Source: Kappaphycus alvarezii
Taxonomy: Eukaryota > Rhodophyta > Florideophyceae > Gigartinales > Solieriaceae
Direction of reading: 5' to 3'
DNA length: 64,000 nucleotides
Assembly (NCBI GenBank): GCA_002205965.3
Contig: NADL03000675.1
Span: forward strand, 930,001-994,000
Shown: in pieces, positions 26,131-38,149 of the stretch
Numbering within the stretch: the first letter of the stretch is position 1
Layout: every line of letters begins with the position of its first letter
Program-made: the position numbers and the translations under genes
Notes under the pieces: model-generated
Told to the model about the DNA's origin: nothing
Seen by the model: the letters and a program-made list of their open reading frames with translations, nothing else
Database searches by the model: none

Positions 26131-27799
26131 CAAATATAGGCGGATGCAGAAGTGATTCTAATGCTTAAAAGAAGCGGTCTTGGTAATCTAGCACGTTTTT
26201 AAGGGCGCCTGTTAGCACGTGATAGCCCCCTGATTAGCAGGAATGTTGCTGTATGGGATCAATATGCACCTGATACCCGTATAGAGATCATGATCCTCCT
26301 TTTCTATTTATCTCTCTAATTGTGCTGGACACGAAGGCAGCTGGAAGTAAAGGGACATTTTTTGTGCACCTTTCCCATCCAATTTTCAAGATCTGGCTTA
26401 AGCCGCGAAGGTTACCTGGAGTTTATGGCTCTGACAGCTCCATCGCACGCCTGATATAGTCCTTTTATTGCCTCATAAAGGCGCCCAAACTGCGGTACAG
26501 AGTACTAAGTGACTATCTCAATCTTATTGGATTGAAACGGTTGCATCCAGTCGAATACCTTTTCTTTAGGATACGCAAGGGAATAACCACTTAAATTTTG
26601 GCTTATTTATATGATTTTTTATTGTTTAACAAGCAGGATTTAATTGAGGAACTTTTCACTGAACTGAAGCAGAAATATTATGTATCTTATTTGGGTACAT
26701 GCATCTTCTTCCTTGGTTACAAGGTCACGGAAACATCAAAAGGATTTCTTCCATAGCAGTCTTCATTTTTCGGGCATACAATATCTAGTACTGAAATGGG
26801 AATGGCAAAACCGCTAATGTCAACTCTACCTCTTGGACATGTATTGTATGAAAAATTATCCCCTTGTCACCAGAAGAGGAGGAGACAATGAAAAAGGTTC
26901 CTTATCGGAGCGCTTTGAGTATTCTAATCTACTTATGAACTCGCAGCAAACCAGACGTCTCTACCCCATTGTCTTTTTCAGGCACATTCATGTATAGTCC
27001 ATCCCCCGTCACCAGAAAGCTGTGAAAAGCGTTACACACTATCTGAAAGGTACTACTGATCGTTTTTTAATGTAGAAAAAGGAAACAGCAGATACCATGG
27101 CTCAATGCGACGCCAACTGGGCACAGGACAAATCGAAACGACGCTCACGCTCTGGATTCGTTACCATGGTAAATGACACCTCTATTGTGGGCAAGTCCGA
27201 ACTTCAGAATTTCTACTGCGCTATCAACTCCCCAATCTGAATGAAAGTCACTTTCAGTATCCATCAAGGAATTGGATTGGATTAGATCATTTCTACATGA
27301 ACTCGACTACTTGCAAGAAAACCCAACTACTTCATTCCAAGATAACCTTGGATCAATATCATGGGCGAACCGCAATTCACGGCTTACGCAAAGTGAAAAA
27401 TGTTGGCATTAGGCTTTATCATGTCAGTAACCTATCAAAAACAAGGACATACAAGCAAGACAAGGACGACTCACCTACAAATACCTTTGGTGGTAACACG
27501 TTTACACAGCACCACGAATGGTTTAATGTTTTTACAATTCCTGAGCAGACTCGATCGAAGGGAGGTGCCCGGGTAATCTCATATCGACTAATTTTCTTCC
27601 GAGCTAAACCATCAGTTAATACATTCCTATCCTCCTCATCTGTCAGAAATGGCTGCATTCACTTTAGTACATTTGTAAGTGCAAAGAGCACGACCAAATT
27701 ATCTACTGTAGTGGAGAGTACAGGCGTAAGTTACCATTATAGTTTCAATCTTCCGGCACGTAAATACGAGCACTGTGTCCTACCAATGACAAGATAAGA

Positions 27800-28480
27800 G
27801 TATTTCACGATAAGATCCGTTGAGATCCACGAGGTCGCTGTTGCGAAGGCCTTATTTCCCCATTCGGCGAAAATTTTAGGCGAATCAAGACAGCCGCTGA
27901 GAAGGCTAACGTAAACGCGAACCTAGATGCGCAAGGGCCGTGCAAAAGTCTCCAGGAAAGGTTTAAGAAGCTAATTTGACGCCTCCGAGAAGAAATATTC
28001 AAGGGAAAAGATGATGTCTGGAATTGGATCGGAAGTAGGTGGGCTAGAAGAGCTTTTAGACGCGATGTTGAAGACCGAAAAGGATCACCAGGGCAGCAAG
28101 GATGATGAAAATGTCATGCTGGCTGCTGTGGAGAGCCGAAATGAGTAGGTCTAACAGGCCCATGTACCGAAAGCGTTATCGCATCAACTGGGGGAAGAGA
28201 GCAGCGAGGTGGAAGTGACTGAGCGTGGACTGGGAAAGCGCCAAAAGGTATCAGTAGAGGAAAAAACCGGATATAGAAGCTTTTGTTGGCGCTAAAGGAA
28301 ACCTACATGGCACGCATTGCAGTCGAGCTCTAGCGCTTGGCGCTAGACCGAGAGCACATGGAACACGTGGCGCGCAAACGCGCCGAGGAGCGGAGTACGT
28401 GTCGCGAAGAACTTGAAGCGTGCGACAAGGCTTAAGAAGTTCAAGCTTACGATAGATACCTCCGCTTCCGCTTATAATTA
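27800..28480 (+). pseudogene. Myb/SANT-like second protein of PIF/Harbinger element
   Basis: Across frames the + strand reads like the Myb-like companion protein of PIF/Harbinger transposons, which helps the transposase bind DNA. Visible parts are GPCKSLQERFKKLI and RLREEIFKGKDDV (~27940-28015), the post-SANT helix region. An acidic stretch follows, with GGLEELLDAMLKTEKDHQGS (~28045-28105). A helical, charged C-terminal section comes last (LALKETYMARIAVEL, MEHVARKRAEERS, ~28290-28400). Several frameshifts and stops are present. Its neighbour on the opposite strand is the Harbinger transposase, the usual two-gene layout. Confidence 0.5.
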
Positions 28481-28639
28481 GGTTCCCATTACACTCAGTA
28501 GAAATGCCATCTAGGACAAAGTCTGCCTGAAAGTTCACAAGCTCGCATTCGGCGGTCTTTTTTCTCACTCATCGGTCCTCGTCTGGTAGCTACTGAACCG
28601 ACGAGGCCAAAGGAGTGGTTCATTTTAGTTAAAACGCCA

Positions 28640-29850
28640 GGTTGTCTTCGAAGGAAGGCGGCTTGTACTTGAATAACTGGGATACAGTTTACAGGAACAC
28701 ATAGTTCCGAATGATAGTCAGTAGCATCACTGGTAGATACAACGATCCAACAGGAGACTAACCTATGCTCATCTTTCATTTCTAGTAAACACTGGTCCAA
28801 AATAGCTTGATTAACTATCCAACAGTTATATAAATACAAAAAATCTCCTTGTTGAAAGCACGGCACGCCTCTTTCAAGTTTTAGCCTTGAAACTGGACCT
28901 CCATTCATGCCCTTTCGTTGTACCCGGAGTCTCTACACATCAAGTACTGCTTCCCATTCTGACAAAGAACCTGGGGCATCGCTTCTGGTAATCCACTTTG
29001 CATGTAGAGCATCCAGTCAAGACGGCTACTCTCCTCGGGACCGTACGCGTGTATTCTAATAATAATATAGACATTCCAATTCTGCGACTGCTTGATATTT
29101 GAGCGCATGCTTTGTCTTGCGACCGTTAAATGGCTCGTTCTGTGCTTCATGGTCACCCGGCCTAGCCATGCCGATGATAGTACCATCTATAATACTGACA
29201 CAGTTTTCCAATGCACCGCTTTCTTCATGCACAGCTTCAGCGTAGTTAACGGCTTTTTTCTGCATGAAAAAGGGCAAATCTCTGAGATGCGACGTCCCGT
29301 TGTTGAGCTGCTACGCGTTCCTATCGAACTTCATTTCTATGGCATTCCAGCGGGCTGGGCTGCACAGGCGAAGTAGTATAGTGCATCTCACGGCAAGTAG
29401 ATCAGAGCTGTACCTGTTGCGACTTGTACAAACCCACGCTGCCGGACAATTGAACACGTTTACTATACGATTGACGTCGAACTTTGCGGAATCGGAACAG
29501 ACAGAGCGAAGGCGCATCGGCAAAACAGTTAAAGTTGAATGCGAACTGCGTCGTAGATATAGCATCCGTAAGAATCGTGTAGCTATTATGTTCGAACACG
29601 GGTTCGCCTTGAAGCTTCTTGCGGTTTTCAGTATCACTGCAGGGTACAGAGGGCTGGTTAGTGGCCTCGTTCAGCGGCTGTGTAACAGAATGGCCATCGC
29701 GTTCGCCCATTTTCTTCTGCGAGCAAGGGCATTTGCTTTGAAGTGGTCCCTCTGTCTACCAAGAGACATCTTTTGCTTGGTACGGGGGTCAGGGAGTAGA
29801 AGGAGCACTAACACTCCTTTCTGGCTCTCTTACTGTAGAGCCCTTTAATT
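28640..29850 (-). pseudogene. PIF/Harbinger transposase (DDE_Tnp_4), decayed
   Basis: On the minus strand, LGRQRDHFKANALARRRK (~29760) starts the homology shared with the second copy at 48.3 kb. The catalytic core begins with CVSIIDGTIIGMARPG (~29200, first Asp), then PFNGRKTKHALKYQAV. MCRDSGYNERA (~28930) holds the second Asp region. The C-terminal 'FNkemS..RisVEW.FG' motif reads AFNKEIFCIYITVG-stop (~28840). The catalytic Glu is therefore Gly and the Trp is a stop. Downstream SPVGSLYLPVMLLTIIRN and PPSFEDNLAF still match the family. Frameshifts and stops show it is dead. The family makes 3-bp duplications and has short TIRs, but I could not place them. Confidence 0.72.
29391..29850 (-). repeat. 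Harbinger 5' segment, copy 1 (partner 47930-48405)
   Basis: About 460 bp are clearly homologous to 47930-48405 in the same orientation, at roughly four of five bases by eye. Both encode the N-terminal part of the same transposase, for example the shared peptide LGRQRDH-KANALAR. Confidence 0.85.
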
Positions 29851-30060
29851 ATATTAGTTATGTTTCATTTATGAAATTCTGCGTGAGCGCACGCAAGTAT
29901 TTTTCAATTTACACTTCACAAATCCATCTCAGAACTGCTCTAGGCCGCTATTCGTCATTTTTTTTGAAATGTCGGTGCGTAACCCAAAAAAAATATAGGT
30001 CACGCGAGAACCGATTGGCATTCGAAAGACCAATATAGCAAAGAGATATACGTATTTTCT

Positions 30061-30139
30061 AATGGCGTCGGTCCTCTTGCAAGGCGCAATGAGTAGCAAG
30101 CTACACATTGCAGAGTTGGCTGCAACCTGTGTGTGCTCT
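30061..30139 (+). repeat. dispersed repeat fragment (partner 35817-35895)
   Basis: About 79 bp starting AATGGCGT resemble 35817-35895, sharing CCTCTTGCAAGGCGCAAT. It lies just upstream of the Harbinger transposase and may be the element's outer part. Confidence 0.65.
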
Positions 30140-30334
30140 GCACTGAATAAATTGCACAGCCGCGGAGACGAGCTGGTCTCGTCCGGCTTCGGCAAGTCTC
30201 ATGTGCACGTTTACATTCCGTTTTGTGCCTCTACCACCACTGCTCGTTACTTGGTAGCATCTCCTGGGCCTTTCGCCCTTTGACAGCCCTCTCATTTTTG
30301 TCTGGATCTTGCAGCTTGCGCATGCCAATGCGAC

Positions 30335-31440
30335 GTCGTGGCTAATCTTTCTAGATGGTGTTCAATGACGAGCTCGCTGTTCCAAAAACTCAGTTGCGGC
30401 TCTGAGAACTCTACTGACGTTCAGTATGGGCTCTTGCCTTTTTATTTTCGGGTTGCTGGATAGTTACTTACTTGGTAACAAGCCCATTCAGGTTCATAAA
30501 TTACCAAGCCTACGCGCTACGTTTGAACAAAATCCTGTGTGGTCAATTTTTTCGCAATATCTGGTGTTGTTCAACTATTTAGCTTTAACTTTACTGTCAA
30601 TAACAATGTTTTATTAAAATATGCAGCATAGCACACGAAAAGAGTCTTGCGCACTGAACAAGTGAAAATTGATGATGGTTCTTGCTTAGCAGCTTATGTA
30701 ATTTATCTCCCATAGGACCCTAATTTGAAAGCATCTATGAAGTTTGGCCTCGAATAATACGGTTCACCGCTGGCTAACTTTGCGCAATATGTACGCGCGT
30801 TGAGATCGAGTTGCGAGTGGTGCTTCGCTCGAAACTTCATTACAGACTGTTGGGGTCCTCCTCACTTTGGGAGATTGGCGGGTTAAAAACCACTGCGAAA
30901 ATTCTATTCTTTGTCTTTTTAACCGAGGATTTGGTCGGTTTTTTGAACACCACCGTCTATCTAGCTGGTTCGAGAATATTCTAGCGAATTTAGATCGCCG
31001 TGGTGCGGGCTTAGCTGCTTTATTGCGCAGACCCGTACTTCATCGATCGCCTAGCTCCCAGGGTTGGGCTAGGGTCACTTTTAAGTTTACAACTTGAAGA
31101 AGAAAAAGAAGAAGTTTTGGTATATTGGTTCGCAGATTCCTCTCCTGCTGGAGAAGTTTGATTAAATATTTTTCTCCGCTGCACTATGTACGAATCACAA
31201 GAGGGACTACAGAGCACGCTTACAAAGCTCGAAGTTCGAACCGACTATATCCTATGGCGCTGCCGTCTGTAGGCACATATTTCACCGCAAAGACCCTTTC
31301 CTCAACGGGTTGAGTCCTCACTCCGGAGGATTTAATCCAAATAATCGATCTCACAGGTCCTGGTTCGAGTCATCCGTTAGGGCCAAGAGCACAATTTCTT
31401 TTATGTCTCGGAGACTCCGCGCTCGCTCTCGTTCGCACTT
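30335..31440. other. intergenic or copia 5' flank, no gene
   Basis: No convincing coding sequence is present. The stretch lies upstream of the gag of copia element D and may contain its 5' LTR. I could not match it to sequence after the end of that element, so no LTR is claimed. Confidence 0.4.
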
Positions 31441-31559
31441 TTGTTGACGATGAGGAAAATACTTCTAACTAACTGTAGGATGAACTTCAGCGCGTGTACA
31501 GTACGTCGAACACACAAGCTGTGCAAAACATCTGACATCGCCTGGACACACTAATGTTT

Positions 31560-32075
31560 TAAGACGGTGGAGACTGGAACAAACATGTCACTTCATTCTT
31601 GGAGATTTTCGGTGAATTATCAACCTTTGACGAAGAAATTTCGGGGAAGGAGAAAGTATCCAAGCTGATTCGAGGCCTTCCCAATAGTTTCGCTCCTTTG
31701 GCTCTGATGTCAAACTTAACGGATGCCGTTTTTGATCAAATTTTTAACGCCGTTGAAGCTGAAGTGGTACGTCGTATTAATCTCAATAATACACAGCAAC
31801 AGCCCTCCCCATCTCCTTCCTCACAAACCAAAGGCAACCATGGCTAACAAGACTGAACGAAAAAGACGTAATCGCCGGAAAAGTTGACGTCTAATCGAGA
31901 TCGCGACGAAGCCAATTGCTACTACTGCGGTAGCCGCGGTCATCACGATCGCGACTGCTACAAACGAAAAAGGGATGATTCGGAAAAGCCGCAGAGCATC
32001 TCCCGAAATAATCCCGGACGGAACCTCCAAAATCGTTCTCGTAATAACAACCCTTCTCAAAATTTGTCAGCAACA
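31560..32075 (+). pseudogene. copia gag with CCHC zinc knuckle (element D)
   Basis: The capsid-like part belongs to the UBN2/gag family: WNKHVTSFLEIFGELSTFD, then LIRGLPNSFAPLALM. A second open piece (31884-32078) carries a perfect retroviral zinc knuckle, CYYCGSRGHHDRDC (CX2CX4HX4C). A tail rich in Arg, Asn and Ser follows. The two pieces are in different frames (shift near 31850-31880). Gag packages the element RNA. Confidence 0.78.
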
Positions 32076-32219
32076 TAACCGAGGAGGGCAACGGCGATAG
32101 AACTGGAATTCTCGCTTTGAACCTGAGGGGAATGGAAATGGTAACCACGAATCCAACCCCTCGTCGCTTTTAGTGCAAAGGCGAGATGATCCACCCCTGT
32201 CACCTGAATTTAATTGCAA

Positions 32220-33363
32220 CATGGCCACACATTTCAAAAGAAATATTGCTCTTCTGTCGCAGTATAAAGTGGATTATGCTTATATCGATTCGGGTGCAAC
32301 TCATCATTTTTTCGGCTCGCGGAAGTCATTAATCCACTAAGAGCGAATCGAGATTGAAACGGTTCAAGCAGCATCGGGTACGGCTCGACTTGTTGGGAAG
32401 TTTCATGTATGGATCCCTCTCAACAACAGAACAATTGTGAAAGCATACCACACCCCTGCTTTCCAATCCAATATTCTCCCAGTTGGTATTTCGAGAGTCC
32501 ATTTTGTGGTGGTCTTCACGTCAACCATTCGCCCTTAGAATGGCTGCTTTATTATGGACCCCAAGGATAACTTACATGTCATATGGGAAACAGAGATCCG
32601 GAATTCTATGTTCATTATGGACCTCTCTGGCAACAAAAGTGACAAGGTGGCCTTAGTCCTGGGCGCTTGAAACACGCGACAAGAACTCGCGCTTGAATTG
32701 AATGGCAAAACTTGTCACCTACTCGCAGATCAGTATCAAGCTCTTGCGAAAACGAACAACTCGTTTTACTTCTAGCGCAACATTCTTAACTCTCTGACGT
32801 GTATCCCTTGTCTCACTGGGAAAATGAAACGCAACCATTTGAATAAATGGTCACGTTCGGTTTCGCCGTCTTGTCCTCTAGACCTTATACATATGGAGGT
32901 CTCCGGAAAAACCACGCCTTCTCTCTCCGTTTTCACATACGCGCTGGTCATGCTAGAAGACTTCACTTCCAAATCCACATTCTTCTTCCCTAAACAGAAG
33001 AGTGATGTGACCATGAACTTAGAATGGTACAAGTTAATTTCGGAACTCGAGCTTGACAACGTTTACCGCCTGAAAAATTTTCGCCTTGACCGGACAAGGA
33101 AACATAAGAGTATGGAACTGAAGACGTTCTGCTTTGCCAGCGGTGTTCACTTGGAACACTCTCTGGCATACGCATCAGAAAGTAACGGTGCAGCTGGGAG
33201 ACTTACCCAGGAACACTGGACACGGACCAGTGTGCTTCTGTTCGCAAGTAAACCTTCTATGTCCTTCTGGGTGGAAGCTTTGAACCATGAGAACTGGCTA
33301 CGCAACAGAGCTCCGTTTTCAAAGATTCAGGGACAGATCCCATTTTTGAGTAGAAGCCATTAA
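32220..33363 (+). pseudogene. copia protease and integrase (element D)
   Basis: The aspartic protease signature YIDSGATHHFFG lies at ~32285. The integrase zinc region is partly visible as NSLTCIPCLTGKMKRN (~32790-32835). The catalytic core region is in the ORF 32824-33363: LDLIHMEVSG where 'D..gP' is expected, then YALVMLEDFTSKSTFFF with the Asp of 'vDDfS', and GVHLEHSLAYASESNGAAGR for 'gi....s..ysPqqNGvaER'. The final catalytic Glu position (NGxxER) reads NGAAGR, so the Glu is lost. Frame breaks separate protease and integrase. Confidence 0.7.
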
Positions 33364-33779
33364 CTATGATTGACTTATCACACATTACTTCGCTTGGACA
33401 ACCAGGCTACGCTTTCGTGTACTGATCCAAAATCGTTGCCAACAAGACGTTCTTACCTCGATCCGTGTCTGCACGCTTTTTCGGCATGCAAAGTGACTCA
33501 ACGCTCATGCTATTATATGTTCCTGAGAAGCACTCAGTCATAAACTTCCGAAATCAGGACTTCAAGCCTATCAATTCCTGTCCACTTCCGAGTATCTCAA
33601 CACTAGTTGAAGGCATAAGTAGAAAACAACAAGCAGAGAAAGCTTCAGTAACACAAGTAAGAGCAGGGGAAGATCACAACTTTGAGGACCACCTTGTAAA
33701 AGCCTTCACTACCATCACAAATAACTTTCCAATAGTCTGGGTCTCGAATGAAACTGTTTACGATCCTTCTGTTCCCAGC

Positions 33780-35270
33780 AGCTTCAAGATGCATGCACCG
33801 ATCCTGGCTGCTGCGAAGCAATTGACCGGGGAATGAAAGCGCTGAATAAGCGCAAAACTTGGGAATATGTTCCTCGCGAACTGAGAATGAAGCCTATAAC
33901 CTACACTTGGGTATTTAGGTAAAATACATTCGACGGAATAGGTAAGTTATTGAAGAAAGCACTCTGTTGTCTACTGGGAGACAAACAGAAGCCCTTCATC
34001 GACGCTGAACCTCTCAACACTTATGCACCTGTGGCATGCCATGAAGCCCTACACATCTTCTCTCATTCGCTGCTGCGTACGATCTGTTCTTGGAAGGAGC
34101 AGACACTTCAAACGCATTTCTTTATAGAAAACTGGACCTTCCCATCATCATGTAACAACCAACAAAATCTCCTGGCGTTCCTGCAAAGCCTGGTCACATT
34201 TGCAAACTCCTTTACTCACTGTATGGAGTAGTGCAGGCTGGAATTATCTGGGGCTCCCTTTTCTCTGATACGCTGTTATCATGGAATTTTGTCAATTCTC
34301 CCATCGACTCACGGGTATTCATGTATCGATCTAAGGAGAGCTCCATTCTCATCGCAGCTATCGTGGACGACTGTGCATTTGCATCAAACAATTTATAACT
34401 ACTCAACTCTTTCAAAGAGTGATTGGCTGGACCGTTCTAAATTAAGCTCTACGGAGAACTGAAGTCCTTTATAGGATGGATTCTACAAAGATAACTTGCA
34501 GGAACCAAGCTCTTTCAATACAGATACGCCGTGCAAATTGTGAAGAAGTTCTCAATACATGGATCCAATACTGTCGGGTCACCGCTTCCTGCCTCAGCTG
34601 ACTTAACTCTCACGAAAGACTCGGAAACTCCACTTTCTCCCTGCGATCGTGCTAAGTACAGGTCTGGAATCGGATTATTGCTGTACATAACTATCCTAAC
34701 AAGACCGTACTTCTCTTACCCGATCTCCGCGCTGTCGAAGCACCTCCATAAACTTAACGATCGGCACCCTTCTCTTCTTAAGCTGAAATTCAGATACTTG
34801 GCTGGTACGCTGCAACTCGGTTAACATTTCATTCAGGCCGTTCCATCTCCCCACTCTCTCTTCGTGTGTACGCTGACGCCGATTGGGGATTTGTAGACAC
34901 GCGAAAGTCTTTGACTTGGTACTTTATCGTCGTCAACGAAAAACCAACCCACTGGAAGTCAAAGAGACAACCAGTCACAGTACTTTCGTCTGCAGAGGCT
35001 GAGTATATTTCGCTCTCGACTTGTGCCAAATAGTTGATTTGGATTCTCAAATTGTTTTGAGAATGCGCACACCAGCGGCTTTGGAGCGAGAAGCTCTGGT
35101 TTCAGCCCACAACCATCATCATGGATAGCTCGGCTGCTCTTTCATTGACCACGAACCCTGAGATATCTGGTCGGAACAAGGACATTGACTTGAAAATGCA
35201 TCAAGAGCAAGACCTGTATGGGGAAAGGATTGTGAACATCTAATACATCCCTCGGATTTTACAGGATGTT
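33780..35270 (+). pseudogene. copia reverse transcriptase and RNase H (element D)
   Basis: The RT start is seen as ALNKRKTWEYVP and PITYTWVFR (~33838-33920). LYGVVQAGIIWGSLF (~34215) follows, and the catalytic box is AIVDDCAFASNN (~34360). RNase H gives VYADADWGFVDTRKSLTW (~34865) and LSSAEAEYISLSTCAK (~34985). A decayed 'YIP..LQ..DilTK' end is seen near 35245-35290. Frame changes and a stop after CAK make the protein non-functional. Confidence 0.72.
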
Positions 35271-35299
35271 CACATATTGACAAAGTGTGCGTCTTTGAC

Positions 35300-36357
35300 C
35301 GATGTGAAAAAAATGATCAGCCGAAAAAATTTGGGTTCATTCTAGAGCCATTGATTTGTTGGCAACCAAATACACTAACTTTATTATACAGCTTTGTTTT
35401 TGTTTTTCTTCGTTGATGATATTGAATGTTCATGTCTTTTTTTCTTTGTTTGAAGTAATGATTTTTATACTGCGCAACACAATCTTTCTCTGTTTTCCCA
35501 AGGGGCTTCGCTTGTTTTTTCCCACAGGTTTTTTTGAAGCCTATGTTTGGGTTTCGGATTTTACCGGTGTGCTTGTTTTCTGTGTTAAGTTTGTCTCTCA
35601 ATTATGACTGTTTATTTGTCTCGTATCTCGACCAAGTGATATGAGTTCTAAGTTTGATGCCACCACGCCTCATCTTAGCTGTAAGAATCTAAGTTGAGAT
35701 GCGGTATGTTTATAGGGAACACATATAAAATTGTTGCTATCTAAGTGGTGTTAGGGGATGAAGTCTACATAGTTACAAAGTTGCCACATCCGCCATTACG
35801 CCTTGAGGGACGGTGTGAATGGCGTGGGACCTCTTGCAAGGCGCAATAAGGAGCAGGCTACATGATGCAGTGTTGTCTGTAACTTTTGTGTCTGTGACGG
35901 CGTCAATCACCCGATCGGCTACGAAATCGATTCAACCTCTCTTTGGGTAGGGGGAAGGTTTGGCTGTTTTACTCTTGGACGATGTATCCTATCTATCCCA
36001 TGGTTTTCCAGACAACCACAATCGACTTAAAAAGGTAGTTGAAGTATTTCCCGTAATTTTCTTTTACTGGTCTATAGGTGCTATAGGATTTAAGTCGACT
36101 TCGCCGACCAATTTGTCGTAAAAATTTCCTATCCAGTCATTTTGCGCGGAAGTGAAGCTTCATTTACAGTAATTGTAATGTTGTTTAAGCCAGCAGAGTA
36201 ACCGCAGAGTGACTACCAAGTCTCCTGGTCGCTCACTCTTACGACTTGAGGCACTATACAATTGAAAATAAAAACATGGAGGTGATTATCAAAGGCAGAA
36301 GGGGAATTCCGGAGTGTTTTACTTCTGGAAGATATATTCTATAAACGTATAAGATAA
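35300..36357. other. intergenic, one dispersed repeat, no gene
   Basis: The left part (35300-35620) is T-rich and may be the 3' flank of copia element D. At 35817-35895 lies a fragment similar to 30061-30139. No coding sequence is recognised. Confidence 0.4.
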
Positions 36358-36660
36358 CTATCCAGTGTTTATTTGCAGTCTTAGAGGTTCGGCAGTCATG
36401 AGAAAACTATGGAGGTGCCTCCTGCGACATCGAAAATTTTGCCCAATCCGTAACCAACCCATCATTGGTTGTCCTGCCGTGAAACCAGCTTCTCCTTCTC
36501 GTAAAATGACAATAAGATGTAATACTGGTAGACCCGTCCAAAGAAATATCCTTTCTTCCTTAAGGACCACACGCTTCCACTGTCGCCGAACCTGTATCGC
36601 ATGGTATTCATCAACACAAAATATGTTTTGTTGGTGATGCAAAGTAAGGGCTAGTGAAAG
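36358..36660 (-). pseudogene. Tc1-like transposase fragment (DDE_3)
   Basis: The minus-strand ORF reads QVRRQWKRVVLKEERIF, then WTGLPVLHLIVILREGEAGF. This matches the Tc1 core 'W..VvfsDEk.F.ldgpdg..yywhd.R'. The catalytic Asp position in 'sDE' is Glu here (KEE). Only this central piece of the transposase is visible. The flanks were not recognised. Confidence 0.5.
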
Positions 36661-37009
36661 CTTCATTTGCTTACACTGACACAAACACTTCTTACGGTAA
36701 GTATCTTCCTAACAGGTTATGGGCAGCAACGCGCTAACAACTTCATCCGTGTGAGATCAATACTCTGTTAACCATTTACTATTTCTGTGTGGCATGTCTA
36801 TGGCGGACTTTTATTCTATTTCTGTGGTAGGACAGTCTGTCTTAGTTGCTTAGTTGATTGCAAAAGTGGTTTGCGTTTTCTTGAGTTGTTCTTGGTTGCT
36901 TCGTCAGTCTTGGGTGAAAACGGTGGATCATTTTTGCCGATATTGTTCTATGATGGCCGTTTCTTGTGACTCTTGAGAGCGGGAGGGTTGGTGGGGGGCG
37001 TTTTTGCTG
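36661..37009. other. no gene seen
   Basis: This stretch lies between the Tc1-like fragment and the stop of the copia RNase H on the minus strand. It may hold the 3' LTR of copia element E, but no partner copy is available. Confidence 0.35.
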
Positions 37010-38130
37010 TTAGGCTTGCTTAAGTTGAGCTGCAGTTGAGGTGGGGGGTTCGACGCGCATGCTGGCAAGGTGTCGCTTGGTCCTGAGTTTGCTGAGTGCT
37101 TTGGTGAGTGCATCGGCTGTGTTGAGGTGCGTTGGGACATAGTGGACTTTGATTTTGCCTTTGTTGACGTTTTCTTTCAGGTGGTGGTGTGCTATGTCCA
37201 TGAGTTTCCTGCGTTTGGTGCTGGCCGTATTATTCGCGACTTGGATTGTGGCGGCATTGTCAATGAGTAGTTTTGATGTTAGTGATGGATATATGCCGCA
37301 TTCTGCTAGAAGCCGCTGTATCCATAGTGATTTTTGTGTGGTTTGGGGGCCAGCTAAGTACTCGACCTCGCACGTTGATTTTTCCACTGTGCGTTGCTTG
37401 GAGATGGTCCATGCTACCGGTGCACCGTACACTATGGGCATTATATCCGTTCGTGATCGTCGGTCACGATTGTTCGCGAAGTGTGCGTCACAGGCCGATG
37501 CGAGTGTGTGGGCACGGGGGTGTCTGGTGGACTGTTTGCCATAGCTAATGCCGAAGTCTGCTGTCTTTTTGAGATATTGGAGTAGCCATTGGAGAAGTTG
37601 CTGATGTCGTCGTGTGGGCTGGTGCATTTGTTCGGACAGTTTGTTCACCGCAAACATGATATCGGGCCTTGTGCTGTCAGTGAGGTAGAGTAAGTCTCCG
37701 AGTATAGTTTTATATTGCCCGACTTGTTGTGAGCTCAGTTTGGCGACTGTCAGTGCTTCGGTCCAGTTTGTGTTTTCCGGGACTGGTGTGTGACGGGATT
37801 TAGCCTGGATGAGACGGGTTTTGTGGAGGTAGGTGCGCACTACATGCGGTTGGGAGATGTGGATTGTGCCGTTGGGTCTGGAGTTGAGATGCCATTTGAG
37901 GTATGTGGTGGGACGTCCGAGTTTTTGAATGTTTTATTTGCGCTGCAGTGTGGCAAATAGGTCGTTGCTGAGTTGCTTGTTCGGGGCACCGGGAGGAAGT
38001 CTGCCATGCTCATGGCTATTAAAATGGGGTTCCTCATGACGGCGGCTAGGTAGTGGATATAAATATCCCGGTAGAGAGCATCTACCGGCTCCATAAAGTT
38101 GGTAAAGTTGGAGCAATTGTCCTGCGAGGA
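37010..38130 (-). pseudogene. copia RT thumb and RNase H, 5'-truncated (element E)
   Basis: The minus-strand ORF 37840-37010 (276 codons, uninterrupted) is a well-preserved copia C-terminus. It starts in the RT thumb (TPVPENTNWTEA, then YKTILGDLLYLTDSTRPDIM). It continues through RNase H: CDAHFANNRDRRSRTD, EKSTCEVEYLAG, LLIDNAATIQVANN, IAHHHLKENVNKGKIKVHYV and LNTADALTKAL. Upstream, in other frames, are KLGRPTTYLKWHLN (~37900) and the catalytic box region ILIAMSMADFLPV (~38030). There the YVDD motif appears as SMAD. Nothing of integrase or gag from copia precedes it. It meets Ty3-type gag sequence near 38130. Confidence 0.8.
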
Positions 38131-38149
38131 GTAGAAAGGGTCCTCGTGA

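Larger units (their letters stand above)
24080..27480 (+). mobile_element. decayed Ty1/copia retrotransposon (element C)
   Basis: Pieces of copia pol occur in the right order on the + strand, in mixed frames. Protease is LDSGTFFHMT (~24090). The GAG-pre-integrase zinc region is WHKGCGNARNLS...CEECTKGK (~24800-24915). Integrase C-terminal motifs are FHTENGIEF (~25150) and TPSSNVLAERTIGN (~25240). The RT start is EPSVKEALESPERYKWLDEM (~25970). The RT end is LFTELKQKYYVSYLGTC (~26660). RNase H is CDANWAQDKSKRRSRSGF (~27100), with RKVKNVGIRLYHVSNL at the end (~27390). The central RT with its catalytic Asp pair is not recognisable between 26150 and 26600. No LTRs were identified. Confidence 0.75.
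31450..35270 (+). mobile_element. decayed Ty1/copia retrotransposon (element D)
   Basis: All copia domains follow in order on the + strand, with frameshifts. They are gag, CCHC knuckle, protease, integrase, RT and RNase H. LTRs were not identified. This is the most complete copia copy in the window at the level of domain content. Confidence 0.8.

Noticed and set aside
31297-31378. tRNA-like sequence (7-bp acceptor-type pairing and a GGTTCGAGTC T-loop)
   Set aside because: The T-stem 3' strand is missing, the anticodon arm cannot be folded convincingly and the D-loop is abnormal. The pairing is probably coincidence.
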